In this document: positions 8,326 through 16,399 of the stretch, piece after piece
Layout of the letters: each line of letters begins with the position of its first letter
Position numbering within the stretch: position 1 is the first letter of the stretch
Source of the DNA: Streptomyces sp. NBC_00234
Lineage (GTDB): Bacteria > Actinomycetota > Actinomycetes > Streptomycetales > Streptomycetaceae
Direction: 5' to 3'
NCBI RefSeq assembly: GCF_036195325.1
Contig: NZ_CP108101.1
Span: 7,440,001 to 7,504,000 of the forward strand
Length of the DNA: 64,000 nt
Made by a program: the position numbers and the translations under genes
Notes under the pieces: model-generated
What the model saw: only the letters and a program-made list of their open reading frames with translations
Databases searched by the model: none
What the model was told of the DNA's origin: nothing

Positions 8326-10398
8326 TCAGGGTTCGGTGCCGTCCCCGTCTCTGCCCCCGTCCCCGTCCCAGTCCCGCAGTTGGCGCAGCGCGAGGCCGGT
8401 TGCCGACTTGCACAGGAACTCTGCGCGCTCGTAGGACAGTCGCCCTCGGCCGCTCTGCGGGCAGACGTCGGCCGCGCCCAGGATGCCTGCCCGCGCCGGA
8501 CCCGGGCGTCGGTCGGTGAGGAACACCGGGCCCTGGGTCCGGCCGTCCAGGAGTTCGGACAGGAGCGCGGCCGTTTTCGATCGCCAGGTGATCCACGCGC
8601 CACGCCGGTCCGACCGCCGGTCCGCGAGGCAGGCTCGTCGCTCCGGCAGGTCCAGGTCCTGGACGTTGAGGGCCAGCAAGGCCGTGACGGTGGAGCCCGA
8701 CTCGTGCAGCAGCGTCCACAAGGTGCGCTCCCGCAACGAGGCTTCCACCTCTCCCGGCCACGCAGTTCCTGGCGGGACCGGGGCGGGTACGGGCGCCGGT
8801 GCGCGGCAGCGCCGGGGCATCCGCTGGGGGATGGCCGCGTCAAGGTCCGGGGTGTCCGTCCACGCACCGAACGCCCTCACAGCGGCGCGGTGCCGGTTCC
8901 ACGTGGACGCCGCCACGCCGCCCCACGAGAGGCGGAAGGCACCGGCAATCTGATCGGCCGTCAGTGAGGTGAGCGGCATCCCCACTCCCAGAGCCAGCCG
9001 CAGTCGCCACAACGTCTGTCCGTACGAGCGGGCCGTCGCCGGTGCGAGCCGGTCCTGGGCCAGGAACGCGTCGATGGCCTCCCCGAACGTCGGCGTGGAT
9101 GCGTCCCCGACCGGGATCGCCTCGGCACGCCGCGTCAGGTACGCGCTTTCGGCGGCGTTCCGGGTCAGCAGCGCCGCACGCTCGAACTCGCGGCGGGCTT
9201 CTTCGCCGCGCCCCAGGCGCAGCAGCAGGTCGCCGCGCACGCCGGGGAGCAGGTGGTAGTCGCGGAGCGCAGGGTCGGGGGCGAGCGTGTCGACGAGGGC
9301 GAGGCCGGCTGCGGGGCCGTCCGCCATGCCCACCGCGACCGCCTGGTTGAGCCGCACCACGGCGGTGGGTAGGAGGCGGGCGAGGGCGGCGTACAGTCCG
9401 GAAATCCGTGCCCAGTCGGTCTCCTCGGCGGTGCGTGCCTGGGCGTGGCAGATGGCGATCGCGGCCTGCAGTACGTAGGGACCTGGCTGGCCGGGTGTAC
9501 CGGCCGCGCGAGCCCGCAGCATCGCCGCGAAGCCGCGACGGATGAGCAAGGGGTCCCAGCGTCCCCGGTTCTGCATGTGCAGCGGAACCGGTTCGCCGGC
9601 GGGGCCGGTGCGGGCCGCCGTGCGGGAGGCATGGACCTCCATGAGCGCCACCAGGCCGTGTACTTCCGCCTCGTCGGGTACCGACCGGGCGAGCAGGCGT
9701 CCCAGCCGCAGCGCCTCCAGGCACAGGCCGGGCCGCATCAGGTCGTCGCCCGAGGTCGCCGAGTAGCCCTCGTTGAAGATCAGGTAGACGACCTCCAGGA
9801 CGGAGGCGAGGCGTTCGGTCAGCTCGGCGCCGTCCGGTAGTTCGAACGGCACCCGCTCCTCGGCGAGTGTGCGCTTCGCCGTGGCGATGCGGCGGGCGAT
9901 CAGCGGCTCGGCGGTGAGGAACGCGCGGGCGATCTCGGACGCGGTGAGTCCGCCGAGCAGCCGCAGGGTCAGGGCGACGCGTGCCTCGGTCGGTAGGACC
10001 GAGTGGCAGGAGACGAACATCAGCCGTAGCACGTCGTCCTGCTCTGAGGCGGGATCGGCGGACTCGGCGGACTCAAGATCGTGGTCGACGCCGCCGTCGC
10101 CATCACCGTCGAGCCGCTGCTGCTCGGCCAGTTCGTGCGCGAGCGTCTCGCCGTGCTCGGCCAACCGCCGGTCGCGGCGGATGTGGTCGACAGCGCGGCG
10201 CTTGGCGACGGTGGTGAGCCAGGCGCCCGGATTGTCCGGGATTCCAGACTCGGGCCACCGTTCCAGCGCCGCGACCAGCGCGTCCTGTGCCAATTCCTCG
10301 GCCACGCCGACGTCGCGCACCATGCGGGTGAGCGCGGCGACGATACGGGCCGACTCCATCTTCCAGATCGCGTCGACCGTGCGGTGGACGTCCGTCAC
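8326..10398 (-). CDS. ECF42-type sigma factor fused to a degenerate tyrosine-recombinase domain
   Basis: This 690-residue protein has three parts. Residues 1-185 carry sigma region 2 (EELAQDALVAALERWPESG, NPGAWLTTVAKRRAVDHIRR) and region 4 (RLLGGLTASEIARAFL). Residues 190-425 are the TPR-like C-terminal extension of the ECF42 group (IFNEGYSATSGDDLMRPGLC). Residues 434-676 look like a phage integrase: SAM-like core-binding domain (ATARSYGQTLWRLRLALG) and catalytic domain (LALNVQDLDL, GPVFLTDRRPGPARA, GRGRLSYERAE). The integrase lacks key residues: the Arg I position reads SGSTVT, the HxxR motif reads RQLR, and the Tyr box is missing. ECF42 proteins normally end near residue 425. The GTG start overlaps the YCII stop (GTGA), so the two are translationally coupled. 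Confidence 0.85.
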   Translation of the reverse strand: MTDVHRTVDAIWKMESARIVAALTRMVRDVGVAEELAQDALVAALERWPESGIPDNPGAWLTTVAKRRAVDHIRRDRRLAEHGETLAHELAEQQRLDGDGDGGVDHDLESAESADPASEQDDVLRLMFVSCHSVLPTEARVALTLRLLGGLTASEIARAFLTAEPLIARRIATAKRTLAEERVPFELPDGAELTERLASVLEVVYLIFNEGYSATSGDDLMRPGLCLEALRLGRLLARSVPDEAEVHGLVALMEVHASRTAARTGPAGEPVPLHMQNRGRWDPLLIRRGFAAMLRARAAGTPGQPGPYVLQAAIAICHAQARTAEETDWARISGLYAALARLLPTAVVRLNQAVAVGMADGPAAGLALVDTLAPDPALRDYHLLPGVRGDLLLRLGRGEEARREFERAALLTRNAAESAYLTRRAEAIPVGDASTPTFGEAIDAFLAQDRLAPATARSYGQTLWRLRLALGVGMPLTSLTADQIAGAFRLSWGGVAASTWNRHRAAVRAFGAWTDTPDLDAAIPQRMPRRCRAPAPVPAPVPPGTAWPGEVEASLRERTLWTLLHESGSTVTALLALNVQDLDLPERRACLADRRSDRRGAWITWRSKTAALLSELLDGRTQGPVFLTDRRPGPARAGILGAADVCPQSGRGRLSYERAEFLCKSATGLALRQLRDWDGDGGRDGDGTEP

Positions 10399-10724
10399 GG
10401 ACCGAAGACCTGCTGGATCATGCTCTCGCCGTCACCGACGATCTTCCGGAACCGGCGGCCCAGTTCCACCGCCTCCTCCTGGGAGCGGACCTCGATGAGG
10501 GCGAAGCCGACGACGGCCTCCTTCGACTCGGCGAACGGGCCGTCCGTGACGGTGATGACGCCGCCCTCGGAGACCAGCCGGACACCTCCCGGTTCGAGCC
10601 CGCCGGTGGCCAGCAGCGCACCTGCGGCGCTCAGCTCCTCGATGAAGGCGCCCATCTCGGCGAAGAGCTTCTCGTCGGGGACCTTCGCCGTCTCCGAGGC
10701 CTTGGTCGTCATCAAGTAGCGCAT
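10395..10724 (-). CDS. YCII/DGPF-domain protein, ECF42 partner
   Basis: This 109-residue single-domain protein begins MRYLMTTKAS and contains the VTDGPFAESKE signature (about residues 59-69) of DGPF/YCII proteins. Such genes typically accompany ECF42 sigma factors and are common targets of them. The stop overlaps the sigma-factor start by four bases (GTGA). ATG 10724 was chosen because homologues begin MRYL/MKYL; a longer open frame upstream lacks support. The biochemical role is unproven. Confidence 0.92.
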   Translation of the reverse strand: MRYLMTTKASETAKVPDEKLFAEMGAFIEELSAAGALLATGGLEPGGVRLVSEGGVITVTDGPFAESKEAVVGFALIEVRSQEEAVELGRRFRKIVGDGESMIQQVFGP

Positions 10725-10794
10725 GGTGTCTCTCCGGTTTCGTCCTGCCCGGCCGGATCGCCGGGGCGTACTGACACGTCGTACCGACGATGTG

Positions 10795-10818
10795 ACAGGG
10801 AATTCGCTGATTCCCTGT
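10795..10818. promoter_or_regulatory. Inverted repeat in the YCII/DUF998 divergent promoter region
   Basis: ACAGGGAAT (10795-10803) and ATTCCCTGT (10810-10818) form a perfect 9-bp inverted repeat with a 6-base spacer. A second one, CGTCG-TAC-CGACG, is at 10777-10789. Both lie between the divergent YCII and DUF998 genes. The binding protein is unknown. Confidence 0.45.
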
Positions 10819-10894
10819 TGTATCAGCGGATCGACGTCGGTGTGAGCCCCACGGAAGAAGTCCGAGGCCCGCCCGCCCCTCGAAGGAGCCCGTC

Positions 10895-11611
10895 GTGACC
10901 ACCAGCACCCGCTTCCCGCACGCCACAGCCACAGCCACCACAGCGGCAGCGGCCGCCGACCAGGCTCGCCCCGCTGCCCGGCGCGGCTCGGTCGGCACCC
11001 GTCGGCTGCTCGCCTGCGCTGCCGTCGCCGGTCCACTGTGGGTGGCCGTGTCGGTCGCCCAGGCACTCACCCGCGAGGGGTTCGAGCCGACCCGGCACGC
11101 GCTCAGCCAGCTGGCCACCGGATCGCTCGGCTGGCTGCAGATCACCAACTTCGTGATCGCCGGGATCCTGGCCACGGTGGGCGCGGCCGGACTGCGCCGG
11201 GTCATGCAGGGGACGGCCGGTGGTGTCGCGGTGCCGCGGCTGGTCCGGGTGGTCGGGGTCGGCATGGTCGCCGCCGGGCTGCTCACGATGGACCCGGCGG
11301 ACGCCTTTCCGGTGGGCACGCCGGAGGGCATCCCGCAGTCGATGAGCTGGCACGCGTACGGACACATGGCCGCCGGGTCGATCACCTTCGCCTCGCTGAT
11401 CGCCGCGGGCTACCTGTTCGGTCGGCACTTCTCCCGGCTCGGCAACCGGCGGCTCGCGGTGGTCTCCCGCGTCTCCGCCACGGTGATGCTGGCCGGCGAC
11501 GCCTGGTCGATGAGCGGTGGTAAGGCGGGCGCGCTGACCATGGCCATTGGCACGACCGTCATGTTCACGCTGCTCGCGTACGTGGCCGCGCACTACCGGC
11601 GTACTGCCTGA
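10895..11611 (+). CDS. DUF998 family membrane protein
   Basis: This 238-residue protein has an Ala/Thr-rich cytoplasmic start and about six membrane helices from residue 38 on. DUF998 features are present: EGFEPTRHALSQLATGSLGWLQ after helix 1 and a central segment (about 130-150) ending near HAYGHM. The function is unknown; members often sit beside ECF or TetR stress regulators. AAGGAG (10882-10887) lies before GTG 10895. Being divergent from the YCII/ECF42 pair, it may belong to the same regulon. Confidence 0.85.
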   Translation: MTTSTRFPHATATATTAAAAADQARPAARRGSVGTRRLLACAAVAGPLWVAVSVAQALTREGFEPTRHALSQLATGSLGWLQITNFVIAGILATVGAAGLRRVMQGTAGGVAVPRLVRVVGVGMVAAGLLTMDPADAFPVGTPEGIPQSMSWHAYGHMAAGSITFASLIAAGYLFGRHFSRLGNRRLAVVSRVSATVMLAGDAWSMSGGKAGALTMAIGTTVMFTLLAYVAAHYRRTA

Positions 11612-11632
11612 GGGCCACCGCCAAAGGTCTCC

Positions 11633-11692
11633 ATGACCAGCAACCAAGTCACCAGCAACTAAATGACCAGCAACCAAATCATCAGCAACCCA
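11633..11692 (+). repeat. Four 15-bp tandem repeats upstream of the reductase gene
   Basis: The units are ATGACCAGCAACCAA (11633), GTCACCAGCAACTAA (11648), ATGACCAGCAACCAA (11663) and ATCATCAGCAACCCA (11678). They contain two tiny frames: MTSNQVTSN-stop (11633-11662) and a 20-codon frame from 11663 whose TGA (11723-11725) overlaps the reductase start at 11713. This may be a translated leader or just a repeat. Confidence 0.85.
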
Positions 11693-11712
11693 CGAGGAAG
11701 CGAGACAGTTCG

Positions 11713-12309
11713 ATGCGCATTGTGATGGGTGAATTCGTCAGCCTGGACGGCGTCATGCAGGCCCCTGGCGGCCCCGACGAGGACACCGACGGAGGGTTCG
11801 CCCACGGCGGCTGGACGCACCCGTTCTTCGACCCGCAGGTGATGGGCGGCGCCCTCGCCGAGTGGGCCGCCGACACCGACGGGCTGCTCTTCGGACGCCG
11901 CACGTGGCAGACCATGGCCGCGGCGTGGCCGGAGCGGGCCGGTGACCCCTTCGCCGACCACATGAACTCGGTAGCCAAGTACGTCGTCTCCAGCACCCTG
12001 GGCGAAGCCGACCTGACGTGGAACAACACCACCCGCATACCCGGCGACCAGGCACTCGACCAGATCCGGAAGCTGCGTGACACCGAGGGCCGGGACCTGG
12101 TGGTGATGGGCAGCCTTACGCTCGCCCGCACCCTCCTGAGCGAAGGGCTGGTCGACGAACTGCGGCTCATGATCATGCCGGTGCTGCTCGGCGGCGGAAA
12201 GACGATCTACCCGGCCGACGGCGCGCTGCGCACGCTTGAGCTGATCTCGACCGTGGTCAGCAGCACGGGCGTGCACGTGTGCACCTACCGACCGGCGGCC
12301 GCAGGGTAG
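11713..12309 (+). CDS. Dihydrofolate-reductase-like (RibD C-terminal) protein
   Basis: This 198-residue protein has the RibD_C/DHFR fold signature: start MRIVMGEFVSLDGVMQAPGG, LLFGRRTWQTM (about 56-66), KYVVSST (about 90-96), and DLVVMGSLTLARTLL for nucleotide binding (about 126-140). Such stand-alone proteins are probable NADPH-dependent reductases of unknown substrate, often near YCII/ECF42 genes as here. A second member is at 37136-37690. GAGGAAGCGAGAC (11692-11704) may serve as ribosome site. Confidence 0.88.
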   Translation: MRIVMGEFVSLDGVMQAPGGPDEDTDGGFAHGGWTHPFFDPQVMGGALAEWAADTDGLLFGRRTWQTMAAAWPERAGDPFADHMNSVAKYVVSSTLGEADLTWNNTTRIPGDQALDQIRKLRDTEGRDLVVMGSLTLARTLLSEGLVDELRLMIMPVLLGGGKTIYPADGALRTLELISTVVSSTGVHVCTYRPAAAG

Positions 12310-12332
12310 CCCGCGCCCGGGATGGGGTTCTC

Positions 12333-12366
12333 ACCGCGCGGCCGGGTACGCACCCGGCCGCGCGGT
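12333..12366 (+). terminator. Perfect 15-bp hairpin terminator after the reductase
   Basis: ACCGCGCGGCCGGGT (12333-12347) pairs perfectly with ACCCGGCCGCGCGGT (12352-12366) with a 4-base loop, 24 bases after the stop at 12309. Confidence 0.8.
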
Positions 12367-13019
12367 GGCCCACCCGAGCGGCCTGGTGGGCATCAACTCT
12401 CTCCATCGAATCGGCCGTGAGACGCTGCAGGCCATGGGAATCGTGGACGGGCTGTCATCGCCTGCCGGTCGAGCTCACAACCTGCGTGCCCATGCGACTC
12501 CGTCACCAAGGACCACTCGTCCAGCTCGCCTTGCGGAAGCCGCCCGCACCACAGTCCCGTACCAGGCACGACCGCTGACCCGCATGGGCCCCGACCGCAG
12601 AGCGGTCGGGGCCCATGCGGGTGCCTCCAGTGGCCCGCGGTGTCCAGGGACAAGTCCGCAGGGGCGTGCGTTCGCCGATGACGAGCTCATGATTGATCTT
12701 CCACTGGTGTCCAGTCGGCTGGCCGGGCTGCCGCGTGAGGCGCGTGGCTATCCGGTTTCTGCGGAGAACGGCAGGGTACGGGCCAAGCCGCAGCTGGCGC
12801 TCCAGCTGCTACCGACTCGCGCAGACCCGGGCCCGGGCCCAACAAGCAGCGATGGTCTGACTGTGGATGATCACGTCATTCCCCAGGAGCTGGCCAATGG
12901 GCCTTCGGGCGGAGTGTCCATTCTGCGTGCATGGGAAAACCTTTCGACGAGCCGGGCCGGACCGACCATGATCCGCACTCGTGACGGTGCACAAGCAGTT
13001 CCTGGTCCGGGCCGCGGCT
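12367..13019. other. Non-coding or decayed stretch with a strong hairpin
   Basis: An open frame crosses this region, but its composition and lack of motifs argue against a gene. It contains the hairpin at 12578-12622 and precedes the phage-type pseudogene. Confidence 0.4.
12578..12622. terminator. Perfect 20-bp hairpin, probable bidirectional terminator
   Basis: The arms 12578-12597 and 12603-12622 pair without mismatch around loop CAGAG. It lies about 210 bp past the first terminator, with no gene between. It could mark the border of a former insertion. Confidence 0.6.
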
Positions 13020-13696
13020 CCGTACGAGAGTGGAGCGACCCCTGCGACGAGGAGAGCCCCGGCGACGAATCGCCCGGCTCGCCGCCGCAGAAGGAGTTCT
13101 GCGGCCCCGCCCTTGAGTACGCCGTCCCGTTGACCGTGTACGCCGGGGCGGAATGTTCCACGCTCGGCTGGTCGTACGGCGCAGCGCCCTGGCACACCGA
13201 GGCCACCATGGGCCTCGGCGAGCAGCAAGCCTTCGAAGCGGCCTTCTGGCGTACGACATCGACCTCACCCCAGTCGCCGAACCTGTCACCGTCCCCCCCA
13301 GGGCGTGGCCGTACGGGGGCTCGCCGAGGGGTACGGCGGCGTCGGCACCCTGCACGTCCCGGCCGGCGTTGCCGCGCTGCTCGGCTGCTGCAACGTCGTA
13401 CAAGAAGACCCCGCCACGGGAGCTCTGCGCACTCTCGCCGGGAACTGCGCGGTGATCGGAGCCGGTTACTCCGCCATGAACACCGGCACCCCCGCCGAGC
13501 CCGGCACTGCCTGGCTCTACATCACCGGCTCGCTCGTCATCCGCCGAGGACCTCTGCTGACCGCCCCGACCAGGCCGGGGCGTCGGTCAAGTACTGCACG
13601 AACGACCACCGCATCCTCGTTGAGCGGACCTACGTCGTTGGCACGACCTGCACCGTGTGCGCGATCCAGATCAAGGTGGCGAACTGCTGTGACTGA
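13020..13696 (+). pseudogene. Frameshifted gene, probably of phage origin
   Basis: Protein-like sequence runs in sequence through three frames: FCGPALEYAVPLTVYAG and GLGEQQAFEAAFW (to about 13250), AYDIDLTPVAEPVTVPP (to about 13300), VAVRGLAEGYGGVGTLHVP through AWLYITGSLVIRRG (to about 13555), then CTNDHRILVERTYVVG to the stop at 13694-13696. Each piece continues the last, so I read one gene with at least three frameshifts. Its style and the adjacent fragment resemble structural-region genes of actinobacterial prophages; that assignment is inference. Confidence 0.5.
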
Positions 13697-13792
13697 CCTG
13701 ATCCACGTCCAACCCGCCCCGAACGCCGCACGGACTTCGCCCGCTGGGCGGTCGCTCAGAATCCCAAGCTGGATACCGTGGGCCCGAACACC
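13689..13792 (+). pseudogene. 5' part of a second phage-type gene, frameshifted and cut by IS copy 2
   Basis: GTG 13689 overlaps the end of the previous pseudogene and reads VTDLIHVQPAP. A frameshift near 13721 leads to RTDFARWAVAQNPKLDTVGPNTF, where the IS1380-type element is inserted. Joining the flanks across the element would end the frame after about 13 more codons (a TAG at 15495-15497). The gene was already frameshifted, so the insertion hit a dead gene. Confidence 0.45.
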
Positions 13793-13798
13793 TTTAGC
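13793..13798. repeat. Target-site duplication, left (TTTAGC)
   Basis: TTTAGC lies just outside the left end of IS copy 2 and is repeated at 15456-15461. The true duplication may be 4-6 bp. Confidence 0.7.
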
Positions 13799-15455
13799 CT
13801 CGCGCTTTCACGCGGCTGGGTGTCCGATGCATGATCGGAAACGCGAAGAGTGCTCCTGACCTGTAACGATGGGACTTGTCTAGGGTCCGGGTCGTCGCGT
13901 GAAAGAAGCACTCCTCAGGTGAAGAAGCGTATCGGGTCCTATCCGCGTGTCCGCATCGAGGGCGGTGGCCGGGCGGTGGTCTCCCAGGCCGGAGGGGTGC
14001 TTCTGGTCGAGACGGTCCGCAAGAGCGGCCTGGACGCCGCGATATCGGCGGCGCTCGCGCCGTCGCGGCGGCCTCGGGCGGTGCATGATCCGGGGAAGAT
14101 CCTGCTGGACGTGGCCCTGGCGGTCGCGCTGGGCGGGGACTGCCTCGCGGATGTCGCGATGCTGCGGGCCGAACGGCCGTGTTCGGGCCGGTGGCCTCCG
14201 ACCCGACCGTCTCCCGGCTCATCGACAAGCTCGCCGTGGGCGGGCTGAAGACTCTGACCGCGATCCGGTCGGCGCGGGCCGAAGTGCGAGAGCGGGTCTG
14301 GAAGTTGGCTGGCTCCTCGTCGCCGGACGCGGGCGGTCAGGTGATCGTGGACCTGGACGGGGTGCTGGTCCTGGCTCACTCCGACAAGCAGGACGCGGCC
14401 GCTACCTGGAAGGAGTCCTACGGACATCATCCGCTGATGGGTTTCGTCGACCACGGACGCGGCGGCACCGGGGAGCCGGTGGCCGCGCTGCTACGGCCCG
14501 GGAACGCGGGCAGCAACACCGCTGCCGACCACATCACCGCCACCCAACTCGCCCTGGCCCAGCTCCCAAAACGTCACCGGTGAGGCCGGTCCAGACTGAT
14601 TCGTACGGACTCCGCGGGCGGCACCCACGAGTTCGTCGCTTGGCTCTCGAAGCGGGGCCGGTGGCTGTCGTACTCGGTCGGGATGACCATCACCGACACC
14701 ATTCACCAGGCCGTCCTGAAGGTCCCCGCCTCCGCCTGGACGCCCGCCGTCGAGCCCGGCGGCGAGATCCGCGACGGCGCCTGGACCGCCGAGCTCGACG
14801 GCGACGTCCTGAAGGGATGGCCGGGAGGGATGCGGCTGATCGTCCGCAAGGAACGGCGCACCCCGGCGCCCAGTTGCGGTTCACCGACGCCGACGGACTG
14901 CGGCTGACCTGCTTCGCCACCAACACCACCGACGTCCCGATCGCCGCCCTGGAACTGCGGCACCGCCAGCGCGCGCGGGCCGAGGACCGCATCCGCAATG
15001 CGCGCGCCACCGGCTTGCGCAACCTGCCCCTGCACGACACCGCGCAAAACCAGATCTGGCTGGAGATCGTCCAGCTCGCCCTCGACCTGCTGGCCTGGCT
15101 GCCGATGCTCGCCCTGACCGGCAAGCCGAGGCTCTGGGAGCCCCGCCGCCTGCGGCTGCGACTGTTCTCCGCCGCCGCCCAGCTCGTCACCACCGCCCGC
15201 CGCCGGCACCTGAGATTCAGCAGTCACTGGCCCTGGACCGACGTGATCACAGGCGCGATCCAGCGACTCGACGCACTCCCGAATCCTGGATGACCAGCAG
15301 CAACGGCCCGTCCCGACGAACTCGAACCGCTCACCGGAGCCGTGGAACCCGGCGCACACCCGACGCGACAGCCGGGTCATCGTCCTACCCGTCACCGACC
15401 CGACAAGCCGAAACGGACCGCCGGAGAATCCGACGGCCCGGCACGAAAGATCGAG
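13799..15455 (+). mobile_element. IS1380-type element, copy 2, full length
   Basis: This 1657-bp element is bounded by imperfect inverted ends CTCGCGCTTTCACGC and GC(n)CGAAAGATCGAG and flanked by TTTAGC repeats. The length fits the IS1380 family (about 1.65 kb). Before the transposase there is a leader with GAGTGCTCCTGACCTG. The transposase is broken at three places, so it needs help to move. The perfect direct repeats suggest a fairly recent insertion. Confidence 0.88.
13919..15293 (+). pseudogene. IS1380-type DDE transposase, multiply disrupted
   Basis: It starts at GTG 13919. Three lesions are seen: the one-base loss near 14172-14178 shared with copy 1, an in-frame TGA at 14581-14583 (after QLPKRHR, with LIRTDSAGGTHEFVAWLSKR continuing in the same frame), and a further frameshift near 14851-14865. 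After that FTDADGLRLTCFATN and the C-terminal YREK-like region resume in the first frame, ending at 15293. All catalytic segments are present but cannot be joined. Confidence 0.87.
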
Positions 15456-15461
15456 TTTAGC
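15456..15461. repeat. Target-site duplication, right (TTTAGC)
   Basis: Direct repeat of 13793-13798 at the right end of IS copy 2. Confidence 0.7.
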
Positions 15462-15849
15462 TCGTACGTCGGGTGGCGCTTGGAGGCGTTGAAATAGCCC
15501 CAGACTCATTCGTGATGTCTGCGATAAAACGCGCAAATCAGATGGAATAGCTTTTGTTCCTGGACGCTTTTGGTGCGGATATGGCCCCTTTAGGGAGAGG
15601 CTCTACCGGGCTGCATGTCCAAAGTGGGAGTGGATTTGCAGACCATGTTGAGGCCGCCATGCCGAACGACTGCGCATGGCCTTGTTCTCGTCATGTCGGG
15701 GACGTGCGTTTTTGGACACGTCGTGACTTGAATTCGTCGGTGGCGGCGCCGACGGTCGGCTGCCTGCCAAAAAATGGCTCTTCTCATTCGTCGCTCGCAA
15801 AGCTAATGTTGCGCGAGTCAGTGGATGGAATGAGAGAAAGCGTGTTGAT
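15462..15849. other. Lower-GC intergenic region upstream of the I36-like gene
   Basis: No gene is supported. GC is clearly lower than in most of the window, with runs such as GATAAAACGCGCAAATC. It should contain the promoter of the gene at 15850. Confidence 0.5.
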
Positions 15850-16302
15850 ATGCGAGCGGGAAGACTTACGGCGGTGGGCGCAGCACTGGGAGCGTTCGCG
15901 GCAACCGGACTCCTCATGGCGGCGCCGGCGAGTGCATCGTCCGACCCCGTTGCGAGTTGCCGCAATTTGACATTCAATGGGCAATGTCTGGTTCTGTACT
16001 ACAACAGCGGGTTGGGGGGATCCAGCCTCACGTATGAAGGCACGACGAGCGTCGCCGACATGGCGGGAGACAAGTTCCTCACCTCCGGTTCCGGTCAGGG
16101 GCAGTACGTCAAGAACAATGCGGCCTCGGCCAAGAATATGACCTCGCAAGGATTTTGGGTCAGCATCTACTTCAACTCGTACCAGGATGGTCCTTGCGAC
16201 ACCATCGCACCGAACAAGAGCACTTCGCAGCTGAGGAACACGTACAACGAGAACGCCTCTGCCCATTCGGGCAAGGGATCGGGTTGCTACGTCTTTAACT
16301 GA
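15850..16302 (+). CDS. Secreted peptidase-inhibitor I36/crystallin-like protein
   Basis: This 150-residue protein has a signal peptide (residues 1-30, cleavage after APASASS or nearby). The mature part resembles the I36/beta-gamma-crystallin fold: CLVLYYNSGLGGSS, then YVKNNAASAKN (about 96-106). Four Cys (residues 37, 45, 116, 147 approx.) could form disulphides. I36 members inhibit metalloproteases, but many homologues are untested. A strong terminator follows. Codon use is more AT-rich than in neighbours, suggesting transfer. Confidence 0.75.
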   Translation: MRAGRLTAVGAALGAFAATGLLMAAPASASSDPVASCRNLTFNGQCLVLYYNSGLGGSSLTYEGTTSVADMAGDKFLTSGSGQGQYVKNNAASAKNMTSQGFWVSIYFNSYQDGPCDTIAPNKSTSQLRNTYNENASAHSGKGSGCYVFN

Positions 16303-16325
16303 TCGTTTCTGTTGTTGATCGATGT

Positions 16326-16353
16326 GACGGAGGGGCTCTGGGGCCCCTCCGTC
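16326..16353 (+). terminator. Hairpin terminator after the I36-like gene
   Basis: GACGGAGGGGC (16326-16336) pairs with GCCCCTCCGTC (16343-16353), an 11-bp perfect stem with a 6-base loop, 24 bases past the stop. Confidence 0.8.
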
Positions 16354-16399
16354 GCGTGTGCACGTACCGAAGGTCTGTGGCGTGGATAGGTTTTGCCGA

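Noticed and set aside
8118-8867. 249-codon minus frame overlapping the sigma-recombinase gene
   Set aside because: It lies in another frame of the fused gene; only the part below 8325 is outside it, with no known motif.
12365-13696. 443-codon plus frame as a single protein
   Set aside because: Protein-like blocks jump between frames inside it; it fits a frameshifted pseudogene better.
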